Origin: Streptomyces hygroscopicus
GTDB taxonomy: Bacteria > Actinomycetota > Actinomycetes > Streptomycetales > Streptomycetaceae
Length of the DNA stretch: 64,000 nt
Reading direction: 5' to 3'
Assembly: GCA_002021875.1 (NCBI GenBank)
Contig: CP018627.1
Location: forward strand, 11,656,001 to 11,720,000
Below the pieces are notes generated by a model. That model had not been told where the DNA came from and did no database searches. It was given only the letters and a program-made list of their open reading frames with translations. Each line of letters begins with the position of its first letter. Position 1 is the first letter of the stretch. Of the stretch, positions 1 to 8,722 are shown piece by piece. Made by a program: the position numbers and the translations under genes.

Positions 1-1864
1 GACCGCCGCCTCTACATGACCGCCACCCCCCCGCATTTTCGGCGCCCCCGAGCTGGCCGAGTCCGCCGACACCACCCGCCCGCGCCGCCGCCACCGCGGC
101 GGCGCGGAGGTGGACGCGTTCGCCAACTCCATGGACAACGAGGCCGTGTACGGCAAGAAGGTCTTCGAGTACCCGCTCGCGCAGGCAGTCGCTGACGGCC
201 GGGCTGCGGACTACCGCATCGTGATCCCCACCCTCACCGACGCCGACCTGCGCCGCCGCCTGAACCTGCCCGCTCCCGGCACAACCCGGCCCGGCGAGGG
301 CACCGGCGAGGATCAGGACAGCGCGCTGCGCACCACCGCCCTGCACCTCGCAGTCCTGCGCGCCATGACCGAACACCGTCTGAAGAAGGTGCTGGTCTAC
401 TTCAACCTCGTCTCCGACGCCCGACGCTTCGCCCGCGAACTCCCTCACACCTTGCGCCAACTGGCCCGGACCGACCCCGGCCTGTGTCCGGATATCACCC
501 CCGAGCTGTTCTTCGCCCACGGCGAGCACACCCCCGCCCAGCGCGCCGACACCTTCGCCGCCTTCGCCGCCGCCGACTGCGCGATCCTCGCCAACTCCCG
601 CCTCATCGCCGAAGGCGTCGACATCCCCAGCGTGGACGCCATCGTCTTCGCCGACCCCACCCGCAGCGTCATCCGCTGCGTCCAGGCCCTCGGCCGCGCC
701 CTGCGCCTGGACGTCTCCGGCAAGACCGCCAGCCTCATCGTCCCCGTCTACGTCCCGCCCGGCGCCGACGCCAAGAACATCCTCGGCACCGCCTACGAAC
801 CCGTCTGGGCGATCGCCTGCGCACTGGCCAGCCATGACCACCGCATCCTGGAGCGCCTCCCCGACAAGGCCAACCGCCTCCCACGCGAGACCAGCGACGT
901 CATCGAACGCCGCTGGCACTTCGACTTCACTGTCCACCCCGAGCGCATCGCACAAGCGATGGACCTGGCCTCCTTCGACCCCCGCGACCCGGCCATCTCC
1001 CGCTCCCGCCGCCTCGGGCTAGCCGCCGCCCAGGCATACCACGACGAATATGGTCACCTCGACGTCCCCGCCGACCACGTGGACCCCACCGGCTACGCGC
1101 TGGGCACCTTCATCACCACCATGCGCGACGCCCGAAGGGCCGGCCGCCTGGAAGCCGACTGGATCGCCGAACTCGACGCGCTCGGCATGATCTGGGACAA
1201 GCACGACGCCGCCTGGCGCTCCCGCCTCACCGCCGCAGCCGACTACCACCGTACGCACGGCCACCTCGCCGCCCCCGCCACCACTCCCGTCGGCGCGTGG
1301 CTGGCCGAGCAGCGCCACCTCGCGGCCAAGAACCAGCTCGACCAGGCCCGCGCCGACGCCCTGACCGCCCTCGCACCCGACTGGCGCCTGCCCCACGGCG
1401 CCGACTGGCACCGCAAATACCACCTGCTGCGCACCCACCTCACCTCCGGCGCCGACCTCGCCACCCTCACCCGCGACACCCAGCTCGCCGGCGTGAAGAT
1501 CGGCTCCTGGCTGCACCGACAACTGGCCACCTGGCCTACCCTCCACCCCGGCCAGCAGCACCTGCTGACCGCCCTCGGCCTGACCCCCGACACCAACCCA
1601 CTCGCCCCCGCCCGCCGCACCCGCCGCACCTTCACACAGACCGTCCAGCTCCTGGAACTCTTTCTCCACCGCGAAGGCCGCGCCCCTGCCGCCCGCGAGA
1701 CGATCCGAGTCGACGGCGACACCGTCAGGATCGGCGCCTGGCTCGCCAAGGCCCGCACCAAGCACCGCGCCGGACAGCTCCCCGAAATCCACGCACGTCT
1801 GGTCGCCGCGCTCTTCGACGGCGACTGGACCAGTGAGGACGCCACCCCGGCCGTCCTGGTGTGA
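1..1864 (+). CDS. DEAD/DEAH-box helicase with helicase-associated (HA) domains; 5' end outside window; +1 frameshift at 26-32
   Basis: C-terminal part of an SF2 helicase. Frame 1 at the window edge encodes RRLYMTATP, which is motif III. The frame then changes at a run of seven C (26-32); six C would keep it open into IFGAPELAES and on to the stop. Downstream are motif V (EGVDIPSVD) and motif VI (QALGRALR), followed by repeated HA-type modules of about 65-70 residues (GHLDVP...GYALGTFI; GHLAAP...VGAWLAEQR). Such helicases are common in Streptomyces accessory DNA and their substrates are mostly unknown. The GTG at 110 is only an internal start of the intact stretch. The extra C is either a real frameshift or a homopolymer read error. 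Confidence 0.85.
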
Positions 1865-2025
1865 GCACTGATCTACATCGGTCTACTGATGGCCGCGCCG
1901 AGCCGGGCGGTGTGCTCCAGACCTCGCTGCGCGCCCTCCGCCTCGGCGCCGACACCGGGGCGGATAGGGGCCGCAGCGGGCGGGCGGGGTGGAACGCCGC
2001 GCGTGCGCCGTTCAGACGCTGCGGC

Positions 2026-2241
2026 TCACGTCGAGACGGAAGAAGGCGGGGATCCGCGGCGGAGGTCGGCGAGGAGCTTTTCGATCAGGGCCTCCTCGTA
2101 GGCCGGCCGGCCCGATACGCGCATGGCGGCGGCGAGTGGAGGGTCCCATGGGGTGCTGCCCAGGCGGTCGGGGTCCAGGACGTCCGGTTCGAAGAGCGCC
2201 GGGTGCAGGCCGGCGGTGTAGTCGGGGTTGTCATACGCCAT
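2026..2241 (-). CDS. Small hypothetical protein (71 aa)
   Basis: No family recognised. The product is acidic and starts MAYDNPDYTAGLHPALF, with a plausible helical C-terminus (EEALIEKLLADLRR). Immediately upstream, another minus-strand frame from ATG 2324 encodes MELKGCTCDGGRLALVRAVLATITHAEA and runs into this start with a one-base frame offset. The two pieces may be a single gene of about 100 residues split by a one-base deletion near 2243, or two overlapping genes. No strong ribosome-binding site was seen at 2241. Confidence 0.4.
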   Translation of the reverse strand: MAYDNPDYTAGLHPALFEPDVLDPDRLGSTPWDPPLAAAMRVSGRPAYEEALIEKLLADLRRGSPPSSVST

Positions 2242-2452
2242 GCCTCGGCGTGGGTGATGGTGGCGAGGACGGCGCGGACGAGGGCGAGGCGGCCGCCATC
2301 ACATGTACAACCCTTGAGTTCCATCGCGAGTCTCCTGATCGGCAACCGCCTCGCGAAGCCGTGGCCGACTTCCGGCGAACGCGGGCGGAATGCCACCCAT
2401 TGACTGCGGATACCTGCCAAGGTATCCCCCACATGCTGCAGGAGAACCCCGC

Positions 2453-3928
2453 GTGCACAAGCATCTTCGTATCGCTCTCGCGACGGCCGCCGCGGCCTCG
2501 CTGACGGGCGGTGTGCTCACGTTATCGGCGGCGACGGCCAGGGCGGCGGACTCGACGACGGTCCCCCGCGCCGACTTCAACGGCGACGGCATCGGCGACG
2601 TCGCCTTCTCGGCCGCCGGCGCTTATGTGAACGGCAAGGACACCGCGGGCCAGCTCGTGGTGCTCTACGGCACCTCCACCGGGGTGTCGTCCGCCAAGCG
2701 GACGGTGCTCAGCCAGAACAGCGCCGGCGTCCCCGGCACCGCGGAGGCACAGGACGCCTTCGGCGGGGAGACCGCCTACGGCGACTTCAACAGCGACGGT
2801 TACGACGACATCGCCGTGGCCGCGGCCGGCGAGGACGTGGGCAGCGACACCGACGGCGGCACCCTCGCCGTGCTGTGGGGCTCGGCCTCAGGCATCACCG
2901 GCACCGGGGTCACGATCGCGGACCCAGCCCCCTCGTCGCACGACTCCTGGGGCAAAAACCTGGCCGCCGGCGACTTCGACGGCGACGGGAAGGACGACCT
3001 GGCTGTCGGCAACACCTCCAGCACCGTCTACGTCTACAAGGGCGGCATCAACACCTCCGGCACCGCCGGCGGCCGCTACACGATCAAGCCCCCGATCCAG
3101 TCCGGCGGCACCGCCCGGGGCCCGCTGAACCTCACCGCCGGTGACGTCAACGGCGACAGCCGCACCGACCTGGTGGTCGACGGCTTCGAGACGCAGACCG
3201 ACTGGGGCTGGAACACCAACTACTACCTCCCGGGCACCGCGAGCGGCCTCAGCACCTCCTCAGCGCAGACCCTCAAGCCCGGCGTCATAACGGCCATCGG
3301 CGACGTCAACGGTGACGGCTTCGGCGACATCGTCAGCGGCGCCTCCTGGAACAACACGACGGACGACGGCACGACCATCCCGGACTCCGCCCTGGGCGGC
3401 AAAGTCAACATCACCTACGGCTCCAACGGGGGCCCCGGCTCGACCACGGGCATCACCCAGAACACCGGCAACGTCCCCGGCGGGTCCGAGAAGAACGACC
3501 GGTTCGGCTACGAACTCGACCTGGGCGACATCAACGGCGACAACTACCAGGACATCGTCATCAGCGCCGCGGGCGAGGACCTGAACGGCGTCGCCGACAC
3601 CGGCGCGGTCACCGTCCTGTACGGCTCCGCGACCGGCCTGAACACCAGCTCCGGCGCCCAGTACTTCGCACAGAGCACCGCCGGCGTGCCCGGCGACGAC
3701 GAGAAGTACGACGGGTTCGGCCTCGACACCAAGCTCGACGACGTCACCGGCGACGGCAAGGCCGACCTGCTGGTCAGCTCCTGGGAGAACTCCGGCAACG
3801 GCGCGGTGACGTACCTGCCCTCCAGCGGCACAAAGATCACCACGACCGGAGCCCGCTCCGTCTCGCCGAGCTCATCGGGAGTCTCCACCACCGGCACGCC
3901 GAACTTCGGCGCCAACTTCGCCGACTGA
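2453..3928 (+). CDS. Secreted FG-GAP repeat (integrin-alpha-like) protein
   Basis: Predicted exported beta-propeller protein of about 491 residues. GTG 2453 is chosen because GGAG lies 8-11 nt upstream and the product then opens with a signal peptide: HKHLR, a hydrophobic Ala/Leu stretch, and an ATARA-ADS cleavage site. At least seven FG-GAP blades follow, each with an Asp/Asn/Gly-rich loop of the calcium-binding type (DFNGDGIGD, DFNSDGYDD, DFDGDGKDD, DVNGDGFGD, DVTGDGKAD). No catalytic domain is visible, so adhesion or ligand binding is likely. Codon 24 (2522-2524) is TTA, the rare leucine codon read by the bldA tRNA in Streptomyces. A strong hairpin follows the stop. Confidence 0.88.
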   Translation: MHKHLRIALATAAAASLTGGVLTLSAATARAADSTTVPRADFNGDGIGDVAFSAAGAYVNGKDTAGQLVVLYGTSTGVSSAKRTVLSQNSAGVPGTAEAQDAFGGETAYGDFNSDGYDDIAVAAAGEDVGSDTDGGTLAVLWGSASGITGTGVTIADPAPSSHDSWGKNLAAGDFDGDGKDDLAVGNTSSTVYVYKGGINTSGTAGGRYTIKPPIQSGGTARGPLNLTAGDVNGDSRTDLVVDGFETQTDWGWNTNYYLPGTASGLSTSSAQTLKPGVITAIGDVNGDGFGDIVSGASWNNTTDDGTTIPDSALGGKVNITYGSNGGPGSTTGITQNTGNVPGGSEKNDRFGYELDLGDINGDNYQDIVISAAGEDLNGVADTGAVTVLYGSATGLNTSSGAQYFAQSTAGVPGDDEKYDGFGLDTKLDDVTGDGKADLLVSSWENSGNGAVTYLPSSGTKITTTGARSVSPSSSGVSTTGTPNFGANFAD

Positions 3929-3946
3929 CCACCACCCCAACCGCGC

Positions 3947-3981
3947 ACCGGGCCCGCTCCCCACCGGGACGCGGGCCCGGT
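3947..3981. terminator. Terminator hairpin after the FG-GAP gene
   Basis: An 11-bp perfect stem (ACCGGGCCCGC, 3947-3957, with its complement at 3971-3981) and a 13-nt loop begin 18 bases after the FG-GAP stop. There is no U tract, as is usual in Streptomyces. Confidence 0.7.
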
Positions 3982-4150
3982 CCGTCGTGAATGCGACCAT
4001 CCGGCAGGGGCCCTGCGGGCACCTGAAGGCCGACCGAAGGACAGCCTTGCCGACTGGCTGCTCATCCGGACGGAAATCTCCTGGCCATCCTGGCGCGGCG
4101 GATGCCCGGCCTCTGGAACACCGGCCCGCGACGGCTTCCGGAATTTCTTC

Positions 4151-4590
4151 ATGGCAACGCGAGGCGGGCGTGACAGTGAGGGAAACGCGCGGGTCCTGAC
4201 CGCCCTCGACTTGGCCTTCGCCGACGCGGAGCAGCGCAGGCCGCTGACCTTCGCCCTCATGGCGAAGTGACAGCGGACCGTACTGGGCCACGACCTCGTC
4301 GGTTTTCGCACGATGCCGGCCTTCGCGAAGGGCGGACGGGAGCGCTACGGCCTCGCACCCGATACGCGGGCGCGATTCGAGCGCTGTCTGTCCGAGAGCG
4401 CTCAACCGGATCTTCCCCTCCCCTCACGCGCCGCCCGGACCTACCTCGACATCCTTTTCTTCCATCCGTTCGCGGACGGCAACGCCCGCGCGGCCATGCT
4501 GGCCTTGGCCTTTGTCCTGGCTCGGATCGGATTGCACCCGCATCGGGTCGAGTTGCCTGCCGTGCAAGGAGGAGGGGCCGGTGCCGTTGA
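4151..4590 (+). pseudogene. Fic/DOC-family protein remnant with in-frame TGA and lost C-terminus
   Basis: The frame from ATG 4151 gives GNARVLTALDLAF...FALMAK, then TGA at 4268-4270, then continues in the same frame as QRTVLGHDLVGFRTM...GGRERYGL and the Fic catalytic motif FFHPFADGNAR. Fic proteins AMPylate or otherwise modify target hydroxyls using the motif His. The TGA most simply replaces a TGG (Trp), because the flanking sequence stays homologous across it. After LARIGLHPHRVELP, at about 4570, similarity ends where the opposite-strand XRE gene begins, so the 3' end is also lost. The motif reads GNAR rather than the common GNGR. Confidence 0.75.
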
Positions 4591-5478
4591 GGCGGGCCAC
4601 GGCTTCCACCGCGTGCGCCAGGCCCTGGGTGAGGGCAGCGCGCTGTACTTGCGGATCGGGCGAGCGCAGAAGGATTTCCAAGGCCTTCACAGCGGCCATG
4701 GCCGACCTCTCCATCTTGGGCCTCAAGACGTCGTGGGCGGAGGCCAAGACCCTCATGACCTCCGTGGCCGACCTTTCCAGCTCGGGCGTCCAGGTGATGA
4801 GGGCGGAGGGCGTACGGCTGCGGCGCGCGAGGGGGCCATTGGGTGCGGCGCGGGTCTGGAAGCGGTTCCGGGCGGCCGGACGGCCGATGGCGGTGCGCTG
4901 CCATGCCTCCTTCCAGCGGGGCATGTCGCGGGCAGGGATGCCGCAGCCGCGCAGGAAGGCTTCGCACTGGGACCAGAGAGTGAACCGCCCCTCGCGCCGG
5001 GTGGCGCGCCAGGCGGCGTTCAGCGGCAGCAGCACCTGCCCGGCAATCTCGGTGGTGGCGGCGCGGTCCTGCAGGACGCGCAGAGCGGGGGCGCCGGCGC
5101 GTTCGTAGGCGGCGGCGACGGCCGCATTCAGGTCGGCGAGGGTGCGGATGTTGTCGACGGCAGGCGCGCGCAGGGCGGCAAGGACGCCGCGCTGCTCGGC
5201 GCGGGCAGCCCGCCAGCGACGCAGCGCCTCCTGCTCGCCGCCGACGCCGCAGGCGCGGACGTAGGCGACGACGGCCCGCTCGGTCGGCACCTTCTTGAGG
5301 TCCACCACGCGCTTGAGCGTGGTCGCGGGGACGGCGGGGCCGTCCATGGTGCGGGAGTTGAAGGCCAGCTGGGCATAACTGCAGCCGCTGCGCTCCTTGA
5401 GGGCGAGCAGGTGGTCGACGAGGCCGCGGTGGCGGCGGCCGGGGGCCGGGGCGCTGCCCCGGCCGACGGGCGGGTTCA
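4424..5478 (-). CDS. XRE-type helix-turn-helix DNA-binding protein
   Basis: Predicted transcriptional regulator of 350 residues starting at ATG 5478. Residues about 20-90 hold an HTH of the kind often seen in Streptomyces accessory proteins: HLLALKERSGCSYAQLAF, then ATTLKRVVDLKKVPTERAVVAYVRAC and an EALRRWRAAR helix. The remainder is helical with no recognised effector domain. The last 50 residues or so are read antisense to the Fic remnant, so the original gene probably ended near 4575 and now runs on to a chance stop. It lies 12 bp downstream of the small membrane-protein gene and is probably cotranscribed with it. Confidence 0.65.
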
Positions 5479-5490
5479 TGGCGCTCCCCT

Positions 5491-5778
5491 CTACCGGGCG
5501 CCGTGCTCGATGTCGCAGGCGGCCGCGCGGACCGCCGCGGTGGCCAGCGCGGACAGCAGGGCCCTGCCGCCTCCGGCAGCCGCGGTGGTAAGGGCACCGA
5601 TCGCGCCGCAGCCCGCGAGCAGGCCGAGTACGTCGCCTACGGGCATGCCGTACGCGGACAGGGCGGCCCCCAGGACGGGGAAGACAGCGATGCCGAACAC
5701 CTGCGCGGGCCCCAGCGGACGGCCAGGGAGGCGGTCCGGGCCGGATGGGAAGACGGCCCGGGGGCGGTACGGGGACAA
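5491..5778 (-). CDS. Small membrane protein (95 aa)
   Basis: No family name assigned. It contains two hydrophobic helices (VFGIAVFPVLGAALSAYG and VLGLLAGCGAIGALTTAAAG) and then an Ala-rich amphipathic segment. The position directly upstream of the XRE regulator, with the same strand and tight spacing, argues that it is a genuine gene and not a chance frame. Function unknown. Confidence 0.5.
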   Translation of the reverse strand: MSPYRPRAVFPSGPDRLPGRPLGPAQVFGIAVFPVLGAALSAYGMPVGDVLGLLAGCGAIGALTTAAAGGGRALLSALATAAVRAAACDIEHGAR

Positions 5779-5851
5779 GACGGTGAAACCTCCGGATGAG
5801 GGGCGCGGGCCGCCTCCCGCGCACGGGATCCGGCAGCCCGCACGCTGAACG

Positions 5852-6196
5852 TGCTACTGGCCGCAAAACCGGTCATGCAAACGGCAGTTGATGGCTGCCG
5901 CCCTCCGGTGCCGAAGAGGATGGCACGGCCTGCCCCGCCCTCGCTCATCTGAAATGGCATAAATATCTCGTATGCCGGTTTCTTGGTCCGCCGGTGTTCC
6001 AGGTGCTCCACCGGATGGCAGACGCTCACGCGGCGGCCAGCACTCGCCATGACCAGCGCGTTCCGCACCCCGGTCCGCCGCCGGTCCGCAGGTGTTTCAG
6101 CCTGGCTTGCCGCGCGGCCCCGGCAAGGACGATGCTGCCTCCTGATCCGGCCGCCGGTGCAGCGTCGGGTCCCCCTGAGCTGCTACTGGCCGCAAA
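5852..6196 (+). repeat. 16-bp direct repeat, copies at 5852-5867 and 6181-6196
   Basis: TGCTACTGGCCGCAAA occurs twice, 329 bp apart, and both copies run into ACCG after one or no extra A. The interval holds no convincing gene. The repeats may be duplicated ends of a lost insertion or a deletion footprint. Neither inverted repeats nor a transposase were seen. Confidence 0.5.
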
Positions 6197-6308
6197 CCGA
6201 TGCGAAGGGGAAAGTCCCGCCGGGCATGGTGATGCGTGCCTGGCGGACGGCGAGGGCCCGATCCCGTATGGGGACCGGGCCTCCGCGTCTTCCCTGCTCT
6301 GGCTCAGC
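5868..6308. other. Non-coding stretch, no gene recognised
   Basis: No frame here has a convincing start, family motif or ribosome-binding site. An imperfect G+C-rich hairpin at about 6255-6290 (GGCCCG/TCCC arms around GTAT) could be a terminator. The A+T-richer patch near 5958-5975 could hold the promoter of the membrane-protein/XRE pair. Otherwise nothing is seen. Confidence 0.4.
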
Positions 6309-6383
6309 GAGCCGGTGTGGGCGACCGCCACGGCGTTGGCCAGCCACGATGACCGCATCCTCGAACGTCTTCCCGACAAGGCC
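6309..6383 (+). pseudogene. 25-codon helicase remnant, duplicate of helicase codons at 797-871
   Basis: EPVWATATALASHDDRILER plus LPDKA matches 22 of 25 residues of the intact helicase segment encoded at 797-871. Similarity stops abruptly on both sides. This is a fragment of a second HA-domain helicase gene, left beside the truncated hyuA gene; it marks a rearrangement point and has no function of its own. Confidence 0.75.
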
Positions 6384-6443
6384 ACCGGACGCGAGGCCCC
6401 TGCGGCCTGCTCAGGGGCGAGGGTTACTACTCGCCTACTCGCT

Positions 6444-7331
6444 TCAGGGAGCCGTGCTTGTGCGTACTGCCTGGCGTATGCGGGGGTCGGCGGTGCGGTC
6501 GTCGGCCACATGGCTGAAGTGCTGGGCGGATTCAGGGTGGTCGCGCAGGACGGACGCCGCGGAGATCATCTCCTCGACGGTCATCACGCCGCCGATGCTC
6601 GAGGAGACCAGTAGCTGACCGGTGTAGCCGAAGGCCCGCAGGTCCGACTCGAGTTCGCGGAAGTGGTTCTGCATCAGGGGCTTGAGCGAGGCGTCGATGG
6701 CGGTCGCCGAGGCCCGCCGGTACTCGCGGATGATCGGCGCGATCTGGTGCGAGAGCGTGTACGGGACGCCCGGCAGGATCTCTTCGACGAGCTCGGCGAT
6801 CCGCAGCTCATGCGCGGGCTCGACGATCGACCACAGCAGGGACACGGCCACTGCCTCGTAGTTCTCCTGGCGGAGGTGGTGCAGGATGTCCCGCACGGCC
6901 TGCTCGTCCAGCAGTTTGGTGATCCGCGCCTCGGAGCTGACCCGCTCGGGCACCTCGAACGTCCTGCGCCGCGGGATGTAGGGGTCGGGGTACTCGGTGG
7001 TGTAGTCGAAGACGTCCCGCTTGCCGCCCTCCTTCAGCACGAGGATGTCGGGGAAGCCCTCGGTGGTGAGCAGGGCGGTCTTGGCCACCCGACGGGTCAC
7101 GATCGCGTTGGTCGCCCGCGTGGTCCCGTAGATGAACAGGTCGGTGTGGGCCAGCAGGGCCCGTGCGGTCGTCCCGAGGCCGTCGGCGATGGCCTCGAGG
7201 GCTTCGCGCATGCCGTCGAAGACGCGCTGGTGGGTGGTGAGTGCCTTGCCGACGTAGTGGTTGTCGTCCTCGTCGCGGACGACGACGTCGATGAAGGTGC
7301 CGCCGGTGTCGGCGGAGACAGAGAATCGCAT
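6444..7331 (-). pseudogene. Hydantoinase/oxoprolinase (HyuA) family, truncated at about residue 260
   Basis: Residues 1-260 are a clear HyuA N-terminal region. The ASKHA ATPase nucleotide-binding motif SADTGGTFIDVVV opens the protein, followed by YGTTRATNAIVTR, EGFPDILVL, the typical SHQIAPIIREYRR segment and SSIGGVM. Intact family members are nearly 700 residues long and hydrolyse hydantoins or 5-oxoproline with ATP. Here the frame leaves the family after VEEMIS and ends at 295 residues, close to the helicase scrap. The start ATG 7331 has GAGAGG 5 nt upstream. It lies downstream of hemL-like and aroA-like genes on the same strand. An active enzyme is unlikely. Confidence 0.75.
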
Positions 7332-7411
7332 GAGTGCCTCTCGGATGGGCGACGGCGGTATGGGGCCCGCCGCTGCGGGATCTGGCGTGGCGGCAGCGGC
7401 CCGGGACGCGG

Positions 7412-8722
7412 TCAGGCGGTCAGGCGGCCGGAAACCGCGGCCAGCGCCCGGTCGACGGCGGCCAAGGTCCTGTCCACGTCGTCGTCGGTGTGGGCCGCGG
7501 AGACGTACCACAGCCCGGTCTCGCGGGCGTGGACACCATTGCGGACCATGTGCTCGGAGAAGTCGCGCAGCGGTGCGGTGCGACCGGCGAGCGCTTCCGC
7601 CTAGGTGCGCAGCGGTTCGGGGGCGTCCCAGTGCAGACGGACCAGCGCGCCGGCACGCAGGGCCTGGAGCGGCGCCCCGTGCCGGGCGGCGAGCTGCTCG
7701 ATGCCGTCCGCGAGCTTCCCGGTCAGACGGCCCAGACGGGGGTATAGGGATTCCTGATCAGTCTCGAGGACATCGAGGGTCGCGTTGGCCGCGACGACCG
7801 ACAACGCGTTGCCGTTGTACGTTCCGGCGTGCCCGATGGCGTGCTCGGCCACGCGCATCACCTCGGCGCGTCCGGCCACCGCGCTGATCGGGAAGCCGGA
7901 CCCGAGAGCCTTGGCGAGCACGGTGAGGTCCGGGGTCACACCGGTGCGCTGCTGGGCCCCGCCGGGCCCCAGGCGGAAGCCGGTCACGACCTCGTCGAAG
8001 ACGAGCAGACAGCCGTGCTGCTCGCACAGGCGGCGGGCGGTGGCCAGATACCCGTCGTCGGCCCGCAGGTTGCCGCCGTTGACCGCTACGGGCTCCATGA
8101 TGACCGCGGCGACGTCCGCACCATGACGCGCCAGCAGACCGGCCAGGGCCTCCGAGTCGTTCCAGGGGCACACCAGGATCTCGGGGCCGACCACGTTGTG
8201 GTCCGCGGCGATCACCGGACGCGGTGCCGGGCCGGTTCCCACGGGGCTGCCCGGCCCGTTGGCGGTCATGGGGTCGATCCACCCGTGGTAGTGGCCCTCG
8301 AACTTGACCGTCTTGCGCCGTCCGGTAGCGACGCGGGCGATCCGCAACGCCGCCTGCACGGCCTCGCTTCCGGTCACGTTGAGCAGGACCATCTCCGCGC
8401 TGGGCACCATCCGGACGATGCGCTCGGCCAGCTCGGCCTCCGCCTCGTGCTGACCGCCGTACAGCACTCCGGCGGCGAGCTGCGTGCGCACGGCCTCGAC
8501 CACCTCAGGCGGCAGGTGTCCGAGCAGCATCGGACCGTACCCGGCGACGTAGTCCACGTACTCGTTGCCGTCGATGTCGGTGATCCGGCTGCCCCGCGCA
8601 CTGGTGAAGGCCAGCGGGGTGGGGCGCAGCACGGCCCGCCGCGAGGAGTTCACCCCGCGCGGGATGACCTGGTGGGCACGGTGCAGGTACCTTTCCGAGC
8701 CGGTGAAGGACTCCGCGTTCAC
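7412..8722 (-). CDS. HemL-like PLP aminotransferase/aminomutase (class III) with an in-frame TAG
   Basis: Related to glutamate-1-semialdehyde 2,1-aminomutase. Seen: RGVNSS near the N-terminus, GSEAVQAALRIAR, the HYHGW loop, FDEVVTGFR for the cofactor aspartate, and the PLP lysine in LAKALGSGFP (about Lys271). A TAG at 7601-7603 interrupts the gene, but the same frame continues for 62 codons of normal family C-terminus (RNGVHARETGLWYVSAAHTDDDVDR) to TGA at 7412. The true length is therefore 436 codons, split into 373 plus 62. GTG 8722 overlaps the stop of the ThDP gene (GTGA), showing coupling. The TAG probably inactivates the enzyme or leaves a short form. Confidence 0.82.

Noticed and set aside
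4590-5848. Continuation of the Fic frame to 5848 as one 511-codon protein
   Set aside because: After about 4580 the sequence is antisense to the XRE gene and loses all Fic resemblance.
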